64,000 bases of DNA from Pelagibius sp. Alg239-R121 (GTDB lineage: Bacteria; Pseudomonadota; Alphaproteobacteria; Kiloniellales; Kiloniellaceae), in contig NZ_CAMZOF010000005.1 in assembly GCF_947331435.1 (NCBI RefSeq), positions 310,001 through 374,000 on the forward strand, read 5' to 3'. The notes beneath the pieces are model-generated. The model was given only the letters and a program-made list of their open reading frames with translations. It was not told the origin of the DNA and searched no databases. Positions 9,983-18,113 of this stretch are shown one piece after another. Position numbers and translations under genes: made by a program. How positions within the stretch are numbered: position 1 is the stretch's first letter; each line of letters begins with the position of its first letter.

Positions 9983-10987
9983 ATGCTGATCAAGATCAAA
10001 AAGGGCTGGGAGTTACCGGAGTCTTCAGTAACCTCGGAATCGACCTTCCTGAACCGGCGGCGATTGATCAAGGGGCTGGCTGCGGGACCGATCCTGGCGG
10101 CGACCGCTGGTTTGGTATCAGGTTGCGACGGCGAAAGCACACAGACCGCCCAGGCAGCGAGCGACGACAGTGTGGAGCAGGATCCATCCGCGAAGCTTTA
10201 CCCGGTCCAGCGCAATCTGCGCTACCGTCTCGACCGGGACGAAACGTCTGAAGAGCTGGCGACGACCTACAACAACTATTACGAATTTGGTTCTTCGAAG
10301 AACATCTGGCAGAAGGCACAAGCCCTTTCGATCCGGCCCTGGACGGTGAAGATCGACGGTATGGTCGAAGCGCCGATGGAAATCGGAATCGATGACCTGC
10401 TAGCGAAGGTTCCGCTTGAGGAGCGCGTTTATCGGCACCGCTGCGTCGAAGCCTGGTCCATGGCGGTGCCTTACAGTGGCTTTCCGCTTAAGGCTCTCGT
10501 CGATCTTGCACGGCCGCTTGGCTCGGCAAAGTACCTCAAGATGGTGACATTCCAGGATGACTCTGTGGCCAGTGGCCAGAAGGCAAGCTGGTATCCCTGG
10601 CCGTACGTGGAAGGCCTGACGATTGAAGAAGCGACCAACGAGCTTGCGTTCATTGCGACCGGCCTCTATGGCAAGCCCATTCCCAAGCAAAACGGTGCTC
10701 CTCTTCGTCTGGCGGTGCCCTGGAAATACGGCTTTAAGCACGTGAAGGGCATTGTGCAGTTTGAATTCACCGACAAGCGCCCGGTATCCTTCTGGGAAGA
10801 GATCCAAAGTTCTGAATATGGGTTCTGGGCCAACGTGAACCCTGAGGTTAGCCACCCGCGCTGGAGTCAGGCGAGTGAGCGCGTTCTGGGTCTTGATGAG
10901 CGGGTCCCCACGCTGCTCTATAACGGCTACGGCGAGTTCGTTGCAGACCTCTATAGCGGTATGAAGGGCGAGCGCCTGTTCATTTAG
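9983..10987 (+). CDS. msrP: protein-methionine-sulfoxide reductase catalytic subunit MsrP (molybdoenzyme)
   Basis: 334 residues. The N-terminus has a Tat signal (RRRLIKG followed by a hydrophobic stretch, about residues 25-50), as expected for a periplasmic enzyme exported with its molybdopterin cofactor. The molybdenum-ligating Cys is in HRCVEAWSM (about residue 153), and the typical MsrP sequences NNYYEFG, WPYVEGLTIEEA and PWKYGFKHVKGI are present. MsrP repairs oxidised methionines in periplasmic proteins using electrons from the membrane haem protein MsrQ. No msrQ lies beside it, which is unusual since the two are commonly an operon; an unlinked copy is likely. A Shine-Dalgarno GGAG precedes the ATG. 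Confidence 0.93.
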   Translation: MLIKIKKGWELPESSVTSESTFLNRRRLIKGLAAGPILAATAGLVSGCDGESTQTAQAASDDSVEQDPSAKLYPVQRNLRYRLDRDETSEELATTYNNYYEFGSSKNIWQKAQALSIRPWTVKIDGMVEAPMEIGIDDLLAKVPLEERVYRHRCVEAWSMAVPYSGFPLKALVDLARPLGSAKYLKMVTFQDDSVASGQKASWYPWPYVEGLTIEEATNELAFIATGLYGKPIPKQNGAPLRLAVPWKYGFKHVKGIVQFEFTDKRPVSFWEEIQSSEYGFWANVNPEVSHPRWSQASERVLGLDERVPTLLYNGYGEFVADLYSGMKGERLFI

Positions 10988-11098
10988 TCGAACAGAGTAC
11001 GCTTGAGATCATGAATCCAATCGATACGAACTTTTAGACCTGACGGCTGACGGGCGGCTTGCCTGACGGCCGTCATTTCGTTTAAAAGGGCGATTGGC
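10988..11098. other. intergenic region after msrP with weak terminator-like hairpin
   Basis: TGACGGC (11041-11047) can pair with GCCGTCA (11069-11075), followed by TTTCGTTT; this may terminate msrP transcription. Nothing else is seen before the candidate small RNA on the opposite strand. Confidence 0.4.
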
Positions 11099-11335
11099 AA
11101 AAAAAATGCCGGGAACCGTAGTTCCCGGCAAGTTGAACAGGGAGGCTTCACGTCTGGGAGACGTGGGGTCCGAAGACCCTAGTTCCGGACAGGGGGGTCC
11201 GGAAACACGAGTCCACCGGGGGAGGTGGAAACTCGTTGATGCTGCGTCGCAACATCGATGAGTAGAAGATAAGCATTCCTCGCCAAGTGTCGATGTCTAT
11301 TTAGGCAGTGGAGATATGCAGCTTCTGCATATCTT
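11099..11335 (-). ncRNA. candidate small RNA with tandem C-rich-loop hairpins and intrinsic terminator
   Basis: Read on the minus strand, this stretch is an almost continuous series of hairpins. In order: a 9-bp perfect stem (11333-11313); a compound stem ACGAGT..ACTCGT enclosing CCACC..GGTGG with loop UCCCCC (11236-11207); TCCGGAC..GTCCGGA with a loop of C residues (11203-11184); GGGUC-UUCG-GACCC, a UUCG tetraloop (11179-11166); CACGTCT-CCC-AGACGTG (11165-11149); an unpaired CCTCCC; and a 10-bp terminator stem (11130-11107) followed by eight U. No protein frame explains this. C-rich loops facing outwards are typical of alphaproteobacterial small RNAs that pair with Shine-Dalgarno sequences. 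The 5' end is a guess; the 3' end is well defined. Confidence 0.7.
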
Positions 11336-11538
11336 ATAACATATTGTTAAAAAACGGCTTTTTCTGCTCACTCCCTAGGTGAACAGCGAAATCTCATGCC
11401 TGTTGCATTGATGCCTCTTGAAACGCTTGGGGGGCTCCCATTTGCGGGATATCATCTTAACCAAGCAGAAACCCCCGATCCGTCTCTCGCGTTGAGATTT
11501 GGCCCGACGCCACATAAAGGCCGTATGGCAACGGTCGT
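11336..11538. other. intergenic region between the small RNA candidate and the EamA gene
   Basis: This should hold the small RNA promoter (minus strand) and that of the EamA gene. No gene is supported. Confidence 0.3.
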
Positions 11539-12564
11539 TTGCCGAAAAAATTTAAGAAGAGGTGGAATGATGGGCGACAGAAAACGAACCAAGTGCTGAG
11601 CCGGATCCGCGCGGACAGGCAGATTCAGGGTATTATCTGCATCATCCTGGGAGCTTGGGCTCTATCGACGCAGGATGTAGTTATCAAGTGGATGAGCGGC
11701 ACCTATCCGCTCCATGAGATTGTTTTGGCACGTGCCAGCATAGCCATGACCCTGACTCTGGTGGTTGTTCACTTCGAAAGCGGTCTTGGGGGATTGAAAA
11801 CCAGACACCTGATGCCGCTGATCGGCCGGGGGCTTCTTCTGGTAGTCGCCAATATGAGCTATTTTCTGGCCCTGGCGACCATGCAGCTGGCCGAGGCCAT
11901 GGCAATCTTTTTCATCGGGCCGCTGTTCATTACAATATTATCAGTGCCTTTTCTGGGGGAAAAGGTTGGCCCGGTCAGGTGGTGTGCAGTTATCATGGGT
12001 TTGGCCGGCGTGATTGTTATGCTGCGTCCCGGCGACGGTGTGATCCAGGTTATCGCGTTGCTGCCGGTCCTCGCGGCATTTTGCTACGCGTCAATGCAGA
12101 TCATCACGCGACGAATCGGGATCACCTACAAAGCATCGACCCTGGCATTTTATATCCATTTCACCTTTGTTATTGCGAGCGGGACCATCGGTCTGGCGCT
12201 TGGTGACGGCCGTTTTGCCGGCAGCAGCAATCCGAGTCTTGAATTCCTGTTTCGCGCGTGGGTCATGCCGAGCCAACAGGACGCATTATTAATGCTTCTA
12301 TGCGGCAGTTTGGCGGCGATCGGCGGTTACATGATCTCACAGGCTTATCGTTTGGCCGAGGCGACATCGATCGCGCCTTTCGAATACAGTGCACTACCGC
12401 TCGCCATTATTTGGGGCATTGTAATCTGGGGCGATTGGCCGGATCTGGTGTCGGTTGCAGGCATATTGCTTATCGTCGGAGGCGGTCTCTTCGTTTTCTA
12501 TCGAGAGTCAATCAAGGGACGACAAGTTGCAGTCCGCAAGGCTGAAGTCCAGCCAGATCGCTAA
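11539..12564 (+). CDS. EamA/DMT-family membrane transporter
   Basis: Up to 341 residues with ten predicted membrane helices in two EamA halves (first helix GIICIILGAWALSTQDVVIK; repeats end with GLAGVIVMLRPG and AGILLIVGGGLFVF). It belongs to the drug/metabolite transporter superfamily, exporters of amino acids or other small metabolites; substrate unknown. The start is uncertain. The frame has no early ATG: the candidates are TTG at 11539 and GTG at 11593. A good ribosome site AAGAGGTGG sits instead before an ATG pair at 11567/11570 in another frame, encoding only MMGDRKRTKC, whose stop overlaps the codons after the GTG at 11593. That could be a short leader translationally coupled to the transporter. 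Confidence 0.85.
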   Translation: MPKKFKKRWNDGRQKTNQVLSRIRADRQIQGIICIILGAWALSTQDVVIKWMSGTYPLHEIVLARASIAMTLTLVVVHFESGLGGLKTRHLMPLIGRGLLLVVANMSYFLALATMQLAEAMAIFFIGPLFITILSVPFLGEKVGPVRWCAVIMGLAGVIVMLRPGDGVIQVIALLPVLAAFCYASMQIITRRIGITYKASTLAFYIHFTFVIASGTIGLALGDGRFAGSSNPSLEFLFRAWVMPSQQDALLMLLCGSLAAIGGYMISQAYRLAEATSIAPFEYSALPLAIIWGIVIWGDWPDLVSVAGILLIVGGGLFVFYRESIKGRQVAVRKAEVQPDR

Positions 12565-12730
12565 GGCGCTCGGTTTGTGCCACCAAGATCAAGCACTCCG
12601 GACGCTGGCCGATGTATGCTAATCCACCCGCTCTCTGGGGCAGGTTCGCTGCTTTCATTGGACAGGTCGAGGACGTGCAGGTGCTCGTATTTTACTCAAG
12701 CAAAAACAAAACTTTAGTGGGGAGACTACG

Positions 12731-13102
12731 ATGGATGTGGCACAGGAGTTCTACAATTTAAACGACCTCGCGCAAGGTCTGCAGCGCGATCTTGCGCCCG
12801 GACTGAAGACCCGAATATTCGTGGGCGATCACTCCATGCTCTCAGTGGTAAGCTTCGAGCCGAACGCGGAAGGACAGGTTCACAGCCATTCTGAAGAACA
12901 ATGGGGCGTGCTTCTTGAAGGCAGCGGCGTGCGCTTTCAAGGTGAACAGGCGTTTCCGGTGAAAGCCGGGGATTTTTGGCGCACGCCCGGCGAGGTCCCC
13001 CATGGATTCAAGGCGGGTGGCGACGGTGCCCGCGTTCTGGACATATTCAGTCCGCCCCGTGAAGCCTATAGAAAAGCAGGCACAGGCTTCGCCTCCGAGT
13101 GA
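12731..13102 (+). CDS. cupin-domain protein
   Basis: 123 residues, a single small cupin barrel. Metal-binding motif 1 is GQVHSHSEEQWGVLLEG (His, His, Glu around residues 55-65) and motif 2 is PGEVPHGFKAGG with the third His. No signal peptide. Such proteins bind a divalent metal and act as sugar-acid lyases, isomerases, dioxygenases or sensors; no substrate can be named. It has its own upstream region and a GTGGGGAGAC ribosome site, and the next gene is on the opposite strand. Confidence 0.85.
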   Translation: MDVAQEFYNLNDLAQGLQRDLAPGLKTRIFVGDHSMLSVVSFEPNAEGQVHSHSEEQWGVLLEGSGVRFQGEQAFPVKAGDFWRTPGEVPHGFKAGGDGARVLDIFSPPREAYRKAGTGFASE

Positions 13103-13165
13103 TTGAGGCATAGGAAAGTCCAGGTTCTACTAGGCATTGTCCGCAATGGCTTCATGCAGCGATAT

Positions 13166-14107
13166 CTAGAAGATTGAGTCTGCGACCTTACGCAGCAGGA
13201 AGTCACGGAACACCGAGATCCGTTTGGAAGCCCGCATTTCTTCGGCATACACGAAGTAGGCATCGAATTGCGGCCCCTCGATTTCTGGCAGAACCTGAAC
13301 CAGTTCGTTATTTCCTTGCGGCATGAAGTCGGGCAATGCGCCCAGCCCCGCGCCTGATTGCAACGCCTGCATGATGCCGTAAACGTTGTTAACCGTCATT
13401 GCCGGGCGCCGCAGTTGCCCCTGTTGATAGCCGATCCGCAGCAGCCAGTTGACGTCGGGGACCGGTGGACGGTTTTCCTCGCCGTAGACGATGATTCGGT
13501 GATCATCGAGATCTTCCGGGCTTTTCGGCATGCCGTGCTTCTTGATGTAGCCGACCGACGAATAGATGTGCATATGGACGGTCAGCAGGTGGCGCTGGAC
13601 CAGATCTGGCTGCCGCGGCGGGGTCAGACGGACTGCAACGTCCGCTTCGCGCATGGAAAGATCCAGTTCCCGGTCGGCGAGGAGCAATTGCACCTCGATC
13701 TCAGGATAGACCTCCATAAACTCACGCATGCGCGGTGCCAGCCAGGTCGATCCGAAAGCCACTGTCGTGGTGATCTTCAGAGGCCCCTTAGGACGGTCCT
13801 TGCTTTCTGTCAGCTGCGCTTCGGTCATGGCGAGTTTGCCAAAGACGTCGTGCGCGGTGCGATAGAGCAGTTCACCCTGTTCGGTAAGGATCAGGCCGCG
13901 GGCGTGCCGATGAAAGAGCGCCACTTTCAGGCTGTCTTCAAGCGCGCTGATCTGCCGGCTGACCGCCGATTGGCTGAGATTCAGCAGCTCGCCGGCATGT
14001 GTAAAGCTGCCGGCTTCCGCAACTGCGTGAAAGATGCGCAGCTTGTCCCAGTCCATGATGGAGGCACCAAGCGCGCTTTTCCGCATCGTTTCCCCTGCCG
14101 CTGCCAT
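13166..14107 (-). CDS. lsrB: LysR-family regulator of the LsrB/VtlR type
   Basis: 313 residues. The N-terminal winged helix (MDWDKLRIFHAVAEAGS, then LNLSQSAVSRQISALE) and the sequence FHRHARGLILTEQGELLYRTAHDV match the LsrB/VtlR group of alphaproteobacteria, regulators linked in rhizobia and Brucella to redox balance, envelope polysaccharide and small-RNA control. The C-terminal effector domain starts near residue 110. As in rhizobia, trxB is immediately upstream on the same strand. I took the ATG at 14107, which follows AAGGGGG; an internal ATG at MDWDKL is an alternative start. The orthology is inferred from sequence style and context. Confidence 0.85.
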   Translation of the reverse strand: MAAAGETMRKSALGASIMDWDKLRIFHAVAEAGSFTHAGELLNLSQSAVSRQISALEDSLKVALFHRHARGLILTEQGELLYRTAHDVFGKLAMTEAQLTESKDRPKGPLKITTTVAFGSTWLAPRMREFMEVYPEIEVQLLLADRELDLSMREADVAVRLTPPRQPDLVQRHLLTVHMHIYSSVGYIKKHGMPKSPEDLDDHRIIVYGEENRPPVPDVNWLLRIGYQQGQLRRPAMTVNNVYGIMQALQSGAGLGALPDFMPQGNNELVQVLPEIEGPQFDAYFVYAEEMRASKRISVFRDFLLRKVADSIF

Positions 14108-14459
14108 AGCCACCCCCTTCTCTCATCCACCATCACAAGCCAGACTGAATCTGCCAATCCGCGTGATCCGGACCAACCGCTTGGCCCGCATTATTATCCC
14201 ACCTTACTATACAGACAGGATAGATTTCCCGCCATGACCCCTAAGATGAGGTTAAGTTCGGCGTTAAATTTCGACTGCTCTTCAGAGCAGGATCGTTCTT
14301 AATGGAAACAATCAAGAACGTGAAGCGATCTCAAACACAATCACGTAGAGCCTGACTCACGGTCGTCATCATTCCCGTGAAAACGATCAGGCTCTGAAAC
14401 TACAACCCGCAAACTGAGTTGATTGCCTGCGTCAGATTAGATGCAGATGTTCTTGGACC
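14108..14459 (-). other. intergenic region trxB-lsrB with structured segment
   Basis: 352 bases without a gene. On the minus strand, just after trxB, a two-part hairpin is possible: AGAGCCTGA (14347-14355) with TCAGGCTCT (14387-14395), enclosing TCACGG with CCGTGA. A second inverted repeat, CGTTCTT and AAGAACG, follows around 14293-14319. These could terminate trxB transcription or belong to a small RNA; no U run follows. Confidence 0.4.
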
Positions 14460-15431
14460 TTACTCGGCCGCTTCGGATTGTTCGGCCTCATTCTCCGCCA
14501 GAAACTTTTCCGTCTGCAGGGCCGCCATACAGCCAAGGCCGGCTGCCGTCACCGCCTGACGATAGATCTTATCGACGCAATCGCCTGCCGCGAAGACACC
14601 TGGCACCGAGGTTTCGGTCGAGTTGGGTGCGGCGAGGATATAGCCCTCGTCGTCCATGTCGAGTTGGTTTGCGAAGACCGCTGTCGCGGGATCGTGTCCG
14701 ATCGCAACGAAGACGCCCTCGGTCGGGAGGTCGCTGGTTTCGCCGCTGGTGGTCGAACGCAAACGCACGGCATCCACACCGTCCATCGGTCCGTCGCCGC
14801 CGAGAATCTCGTCGACCACGGCGTTCCAGACCACATCAATCTTCGGATGCTTGAACAGCCGTTCCTGGGCGATCTGTTCTGCGCGCAGACTGTCACGGCG
14901 GTGGACCAGCGTTACTTTGGAGCAGATGCCCGCCAGATAGAGCGATTCCTCGACGGCGCTGTTGCCGCCGCCGACCACGACCACCGGTTTGTTGCGATAG
15001 AAGAAGCCGTCACACGTTGCGCAGGCCGAAACGCCACGACCATTAAAATGCTGCTCGCTCGGCAGGCCCAGCCAGCGTGCCTGCGCCCCGGTCGAGATGA
15101 TGACTGCGTCCGCGATATAACTGTCGCCGCTGTCGCCTTTGCAGACGAAGGGGCGGGCCGAGAAATCCACTTCCGTGATCAGGTCGGAAATGATCTGTGT
15201 GCCGACATGCTCGGCCTGCTTCTGCATCTGGTCCATCAGCCAGGGACCCTGAATCACGTCGGCGAAGCCTGGATAGTTTTCGACATCTGTGGTGATGGTC
15301 AGCTGTCCGCCAGGCTGCAGGCCGGCCACCAGCATCGGGCTGAGATTGGCGCGCGCAGCATAGATTGCGGCGGTTAGGCCGGCAGCGCCGGATCCGATGA
15401 TGAGGACTTTGGTTTTGTGGGTGCTCGACAT
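14460..15431 (-). CDS. trxB: thioredoxin-disulfide reductase
   Basis: 323 residues, a low-molecular-weight NADPH flavoprotein that reduces thioredoxin. The FAD-binding start is VLIIGSGAAGLTAAIYAARA, the redox-active disulfide is CATCDGFF (about residues 140-147), the NADPH site is VVVVGGGNSAVEE, and the C-terminal FAD motif is GVFAAGDCVD. The chosen ATG at 15431 gives the usual MSSTHKTKVLIIG start; a TTG five codons earlier is less likely. It lies upstream of an LsrB-type regulator gene on the same strand, a conserved pairing in alphaproteobacteria, so both are probably part of a redox-response module. Confidence 0.96.
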   Translation of the reverse strand: MSSTHKTKVLIIGSGAAGLTAAIYAARANLSPMLVAGLQPGGQLTITTDVENYPGFADVIQGPWLMDQMQKQAEHVGTQIISDLITEVDFSARPFVCKGDSGDSYIADAVIISTGAQARWLGLPSEQHFNGRGVSACATCDGFFYRNKPVVVVGGGNSAVEESLYLAGICSKVTLVHRRDSLRAEQIAQERLFKHPKIDVVWNAVVDEILGGDGPMDGVDAVRLRSTTSGETSDLPTEGVFVAIGHDPATAVFANQLDMDDEGYILAAPNSTETSVPGVFAAGDCVDKIYRQAVTAAGLGCMAALQTEKFLAENEAEQSEAAE

Positions 15432-15801
15432 GTTTGTTTTCCGCAAATTAGCTCGTGTGTTCGGGAACGCCGAACCTCTGGCGCATCCGGCGCACTCGCC
15501 CGCGCGCGATCACAAATCCGAGGTTTCGTTTCGCTTGAAAACATAGATACGCGAACGCCTGCCCGCAAGATCGGATCGTGCTTGGCGGGTGAGGTTCAAA
15601 CCATGAATGGATTTTTGCGCCGCTTGGCGCGTTCTCCCTGCAATCTGGCTTGATAGGCAGGCGTTGAACACGGATTCGCGTGAATCAGATAGGATTTCGC
15701 CCAGACTGCGCTCTATTTCTTCACGATTTGCCGCACTGCGGCTTTCGACGAAACCGGGACCCTCGGCAACATTGGCATCGCGGCAGACCTGGTTCCTCTC
15801 C

Positions 15802-16050
15802 TCACAGCATCCCGGGACCACGCCGCCGCGACCACTCGGACCAGAAACGGGCAATTTCGCCGGACGCGCTGTCACGTGCCAGGCCGACGTCACGCAACAG
15901 GCGGTCGTCTTTCTTCTCCAGCAGTTCTTTTGGGGCATGCGCGATCGGTAAATTGACGTCCTGTGTGTCTGGTTGATCGTTTCGTTCTTCCTGCACGGCA
16001 GGGCCAAATGTCTCTGTGATCATCGTCATGACGGCACTCTCCATTCCCAT
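15802..16050 (-). CDS. small DUF1127-like protein
   Basis: 82 residues. The C-terminal half, KKDDRLLRDVGLARD followed by IARFWSEWSRRR, resembles the short arginine-rich DUF1127 motif, in which a conserved 'L.DIGL.R' is common. The N-terminus MESAVMTMITETFG is unlike any family I recognise. DUF1127 proteins in alphaproteobacteria bind RNA or affect phosphate and carbon metabolism. The gene is divergent from a LysR regulator gene with only 84 bases between them, and DUF1127 genes are known targets of LysR regulators such as VtlR, so the neighbour is its likely controller. A strongly coding-looking alternative frame on the same strand has no family features. Confidence 0.65.
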   Translation of the reverse strand: MGMESAVMTMITETFGPAVQEERNDQPDTQDVNLPIAHAPKELLEKKDDRLLRDVGLARDSASGEIARFWSEWSRRRGPGML

Positions 16051-16134
16051 ATCGAATTTAAATTAGGGGATGACTTTGACATTTGACCAACGAATATCCA
16101 TGATGTCAGACATCAATGTTTGGAATGCCTATCA

Positions 16135-17037
16135 ATGACGCTTCAACTCGAAAGCGATTTGCTGCGAAGTTTCGTCGCGGTTGCTGAATCAGAGAACTTT
16201 ACCCGCGCAGCCAATGCCCTCGGCCGGACCCAATCTGCCGTGAGCATGCAGATGAAACGCCTCGAGGAATTGGTCGGCGATCCGCTCTTTGAGCGTGGCC
16301 CACGTGGCGTCGTGCTGACGCGCAGAGGCCGTTCGCTGCTCATAAATGCACGGCGGATTGTCGACCTGCTCGACGAAACGGCGGCCTCGCTCACTGCACC
16401 GCCGCTTGACGGGCAGGTGCGCATAGGAATTCCCGAAGAGTATGGCGCATCCGTTCTGTCGCGGGCGCTCGGCGCCTTTGGCAAGGTGCACAGCAATGTA
16501 GAGATCATGGTCCGCTATGGCTGCTCCTCCGTGCACAAGGAGGCGCTGGAACGCGGCGAACTGGATTTGGCCGTGATCTTCGAGTGGGCGAAGGCGCCAC
16601 GGGGAGAGGTATTGATGGTCGATCCCACGGTTTGGGCGACATCGGAGGTGCACAGAATGCACGAGCGGTCTCCGCTGCCTGTTGCATTGTATCAGAACGA
16701 CGGCTGGTGCATGGACTTCGCCATCCGCTCTTTGGAGCGCCGCGGGCATAGTTACAGGGCTGCCTATCGCAGCGACACCAGCGCCGGGCTTAAGCTCGCT
16801 GTCTCCTCGGGACTGGCGATTGCACCGCTGTCGCGCAGCAACATTCCCGCCGGCTGCCGTGAGTTAACTGCAGCCGATGGCTTTGGTGATATCGATGCAT
16901 CCAACGTCGTCATGTATCTGCGAAAGAACATGGCGGGCGACGCCGTCACCGCGATGGCGGATGCGATCCGCGAAGGTTTCAGAGCACGATCGTTCTTGAC
17001 GGTACCAGGCAAGAGCGACCGTGCTCTCACTCAATGA
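16135..17037 (+). CDS. LysR-family transcriptional regulator
   Basis: 300 residues. The N-terminal HTH reads LLRSFVAVAESENFTRAA then GRTQSAVSMQMKRLE, with the QSAVS recognition helix. The C-terminal substrate-binding domain is about residues 90-290; ligand unknown. The ATG at 16135 gives the usual few residues before the HTH; a TTG 15 bases earlier is in frame but less likely. The gene is divergent from the DUF1127-like gene, sharing a short promoter region with ATCCATGATGTCAGACATCAATG (two overlapping dyads) that could be its operator. The combination suggests that it autoregulates and controls the small protein. Confidence 0.88.
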   Translation: MTLQLESDLLRSFVAVAESENFTRAANALGRTQSAVSMQMKRLEELVGDPLFERGPRGVVLTRRGRSLLINARRIVDLLDETAASLTAPPLDGQVRIGIPEEYGASVLSRALGAFGKVHSNVEIMVRYGCSSVHKEALERGELDLAVIFEWAKAPRGEVLMVDPTVWATSEVHRMHERSPLPVALYQNDGWCMDFAIRSLERRGHSYRAAYRSDTSAGLKLAVSSGLAIAPLSRSNIPAGCRELTAADGFGDIDASNVVMYLRKNMAGDAVTAMADAIREGFRARSFLTVPGKSDRALTQ

Positions 17038-17097
17038 TCACGCACGCAGAGGTTCGCAAGCCGAACAGCGAAAGCCGATTGCACTTTGGGTCTCTGA

Positions 17098-18015
17098 TTA
17101 AGAGCGCTTGCCTTCGTAAACGATGCTGATGAACTTTTCAGTGTTCAGGAAGCCGTCCGCCCAGGTGGTTTCGATGTCGGTGAAGGCGCCCGACTTGACC
17201 AGTTCTTCGGCCGACTTACCATCGGCGATGCCTTGCGTGACTAAATCGTTCACCCGTTGCAGCATGTCCCTGTAGGCGACCAGGTCCGTACGGGTGGCCA
17301 AGGGGCCATGACCGGGAATGATTTTGGTTTTGTCATTGGCGATGCCGAGGATGACGTCGACTGCCGCGATCACGCCATCGATCGAGCCGCCACTCCAGGC
17401 GTCGATAAAGGGGTAGAAGCCATTGAAGAAGAGATCACCTGTATGAACGACGTTGGCCTCGGTGAAATGAATGAAGGAGTCACCGTCGGTATGTGCGTTG
17501 GGTAGATGAGCGATCCGCGCATGCTCGCCGTTCAGATGCAGGGTCACGCCATCGACATAGGTGACCTGTGGCAAGGCTCCCGCAGGGGCTGCTTCGAAAG
17601 TGCGGTTGAAAGCCGGAATCGTCTGCGGCGATAACAGGCGTTTGCGGACGTTCTCATGTGCAACAATGGCCGCGCCCTCACGCCCGATGTTTTCGTTGCC
17701 GCCTGTGTGGTCGCCGTGCCAGTGGGTGTTGATGACAAAGCGGATCGGCTTATCGCTCAGTTCGCGCACGGCCGCCAGGATCTTGTCACTCAGGGGCGCA
17801 TACTGATCGTCGATAATAAAGACGCCGTCGCTACCGACCGAAACTCCGATATTACCGCCGGCTCCAAAGAGGGCATAGATTGAATCTGTGACTTTCTCCG
17901 TCTTGATCTCGACCTTGGAAAAATCGCGGTCCTGTGCCAGCGATGGCGCCGCGGCTGTCAGGATGGCCACTGCTGTAAGTGTGGTGAGGCGCCCTGCTGT
18001 CGTCAGTCTTGCCAT
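17098..18015 (-). CDS. secreted metallo-beta-lactamase-fold hydrolase
   Basis: 305 residues with a signal peptide (LTTLTAVAILTAAAPSLAQ, cleavage near residue 27). The complete MBL zinc set is visible: THWHGDHTGG, His in LPNAHTDGD, Asp in VHTGDLFF and His in IPGHGP. The layout with N-terminal GGNIGVSVGSDGVFIIDDQ fits the periplasmic MBL group that includes beta-lactamase B3-like, quinoprotein-relay and SoxH-like proteins, so the substrate cannot be assigned. The ATG at 18015 follows GAGGAG and leaves an ordinary signal peptide. The next gene in the same direction also has an MBL fold; the gap of 98 bases leaves cotranscription open. Confidence 0.88.
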   Translation of the reverse strand: MARLTTAGRLTTLTAVAILTAAAPSLAQDRDFSKVEIKTEKVTDSIYALFGAGGNIGVSVGSDGVFIIDDQYAPLSDKILAAVRELSDKPIRFVINTHWHGDHTGGNENIGREGAAIVAHENVRKRLLSPQTIPAFNRTFEAAPAGALPQVTYVDGVTLHLNGEHARIAHLPNAHTDGDSFIHFTEANVVHTGDLFFNGFYPFIDAWSGGSIDGVIAAVDVILGIANDKTKIIPGHGPLATRTDLVAYRDMLQRVNDLVTQGIADGKSAEELVKSGAFTDIETTWADGFLNTEKFISIVYEGKRS

Positions 18016-18113
18016 GGTGAACTCCTCTGCGGTTTGGCGTGAAGATGCAAAACCTATCAAAGATTTTCGGCTTGGCTAATCAACAACTTGGGAGTTGGCG
18101 AAACAGCGGCGTG

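Noticed and set aside
15510-16007. 165-codon minus-strand frame overlapping the DUF1127-like gene
   Set aside because: Composition is that of a shifted frame (Arg, Cys, Trp rich); the DUF1127-like motif is in the other frame.
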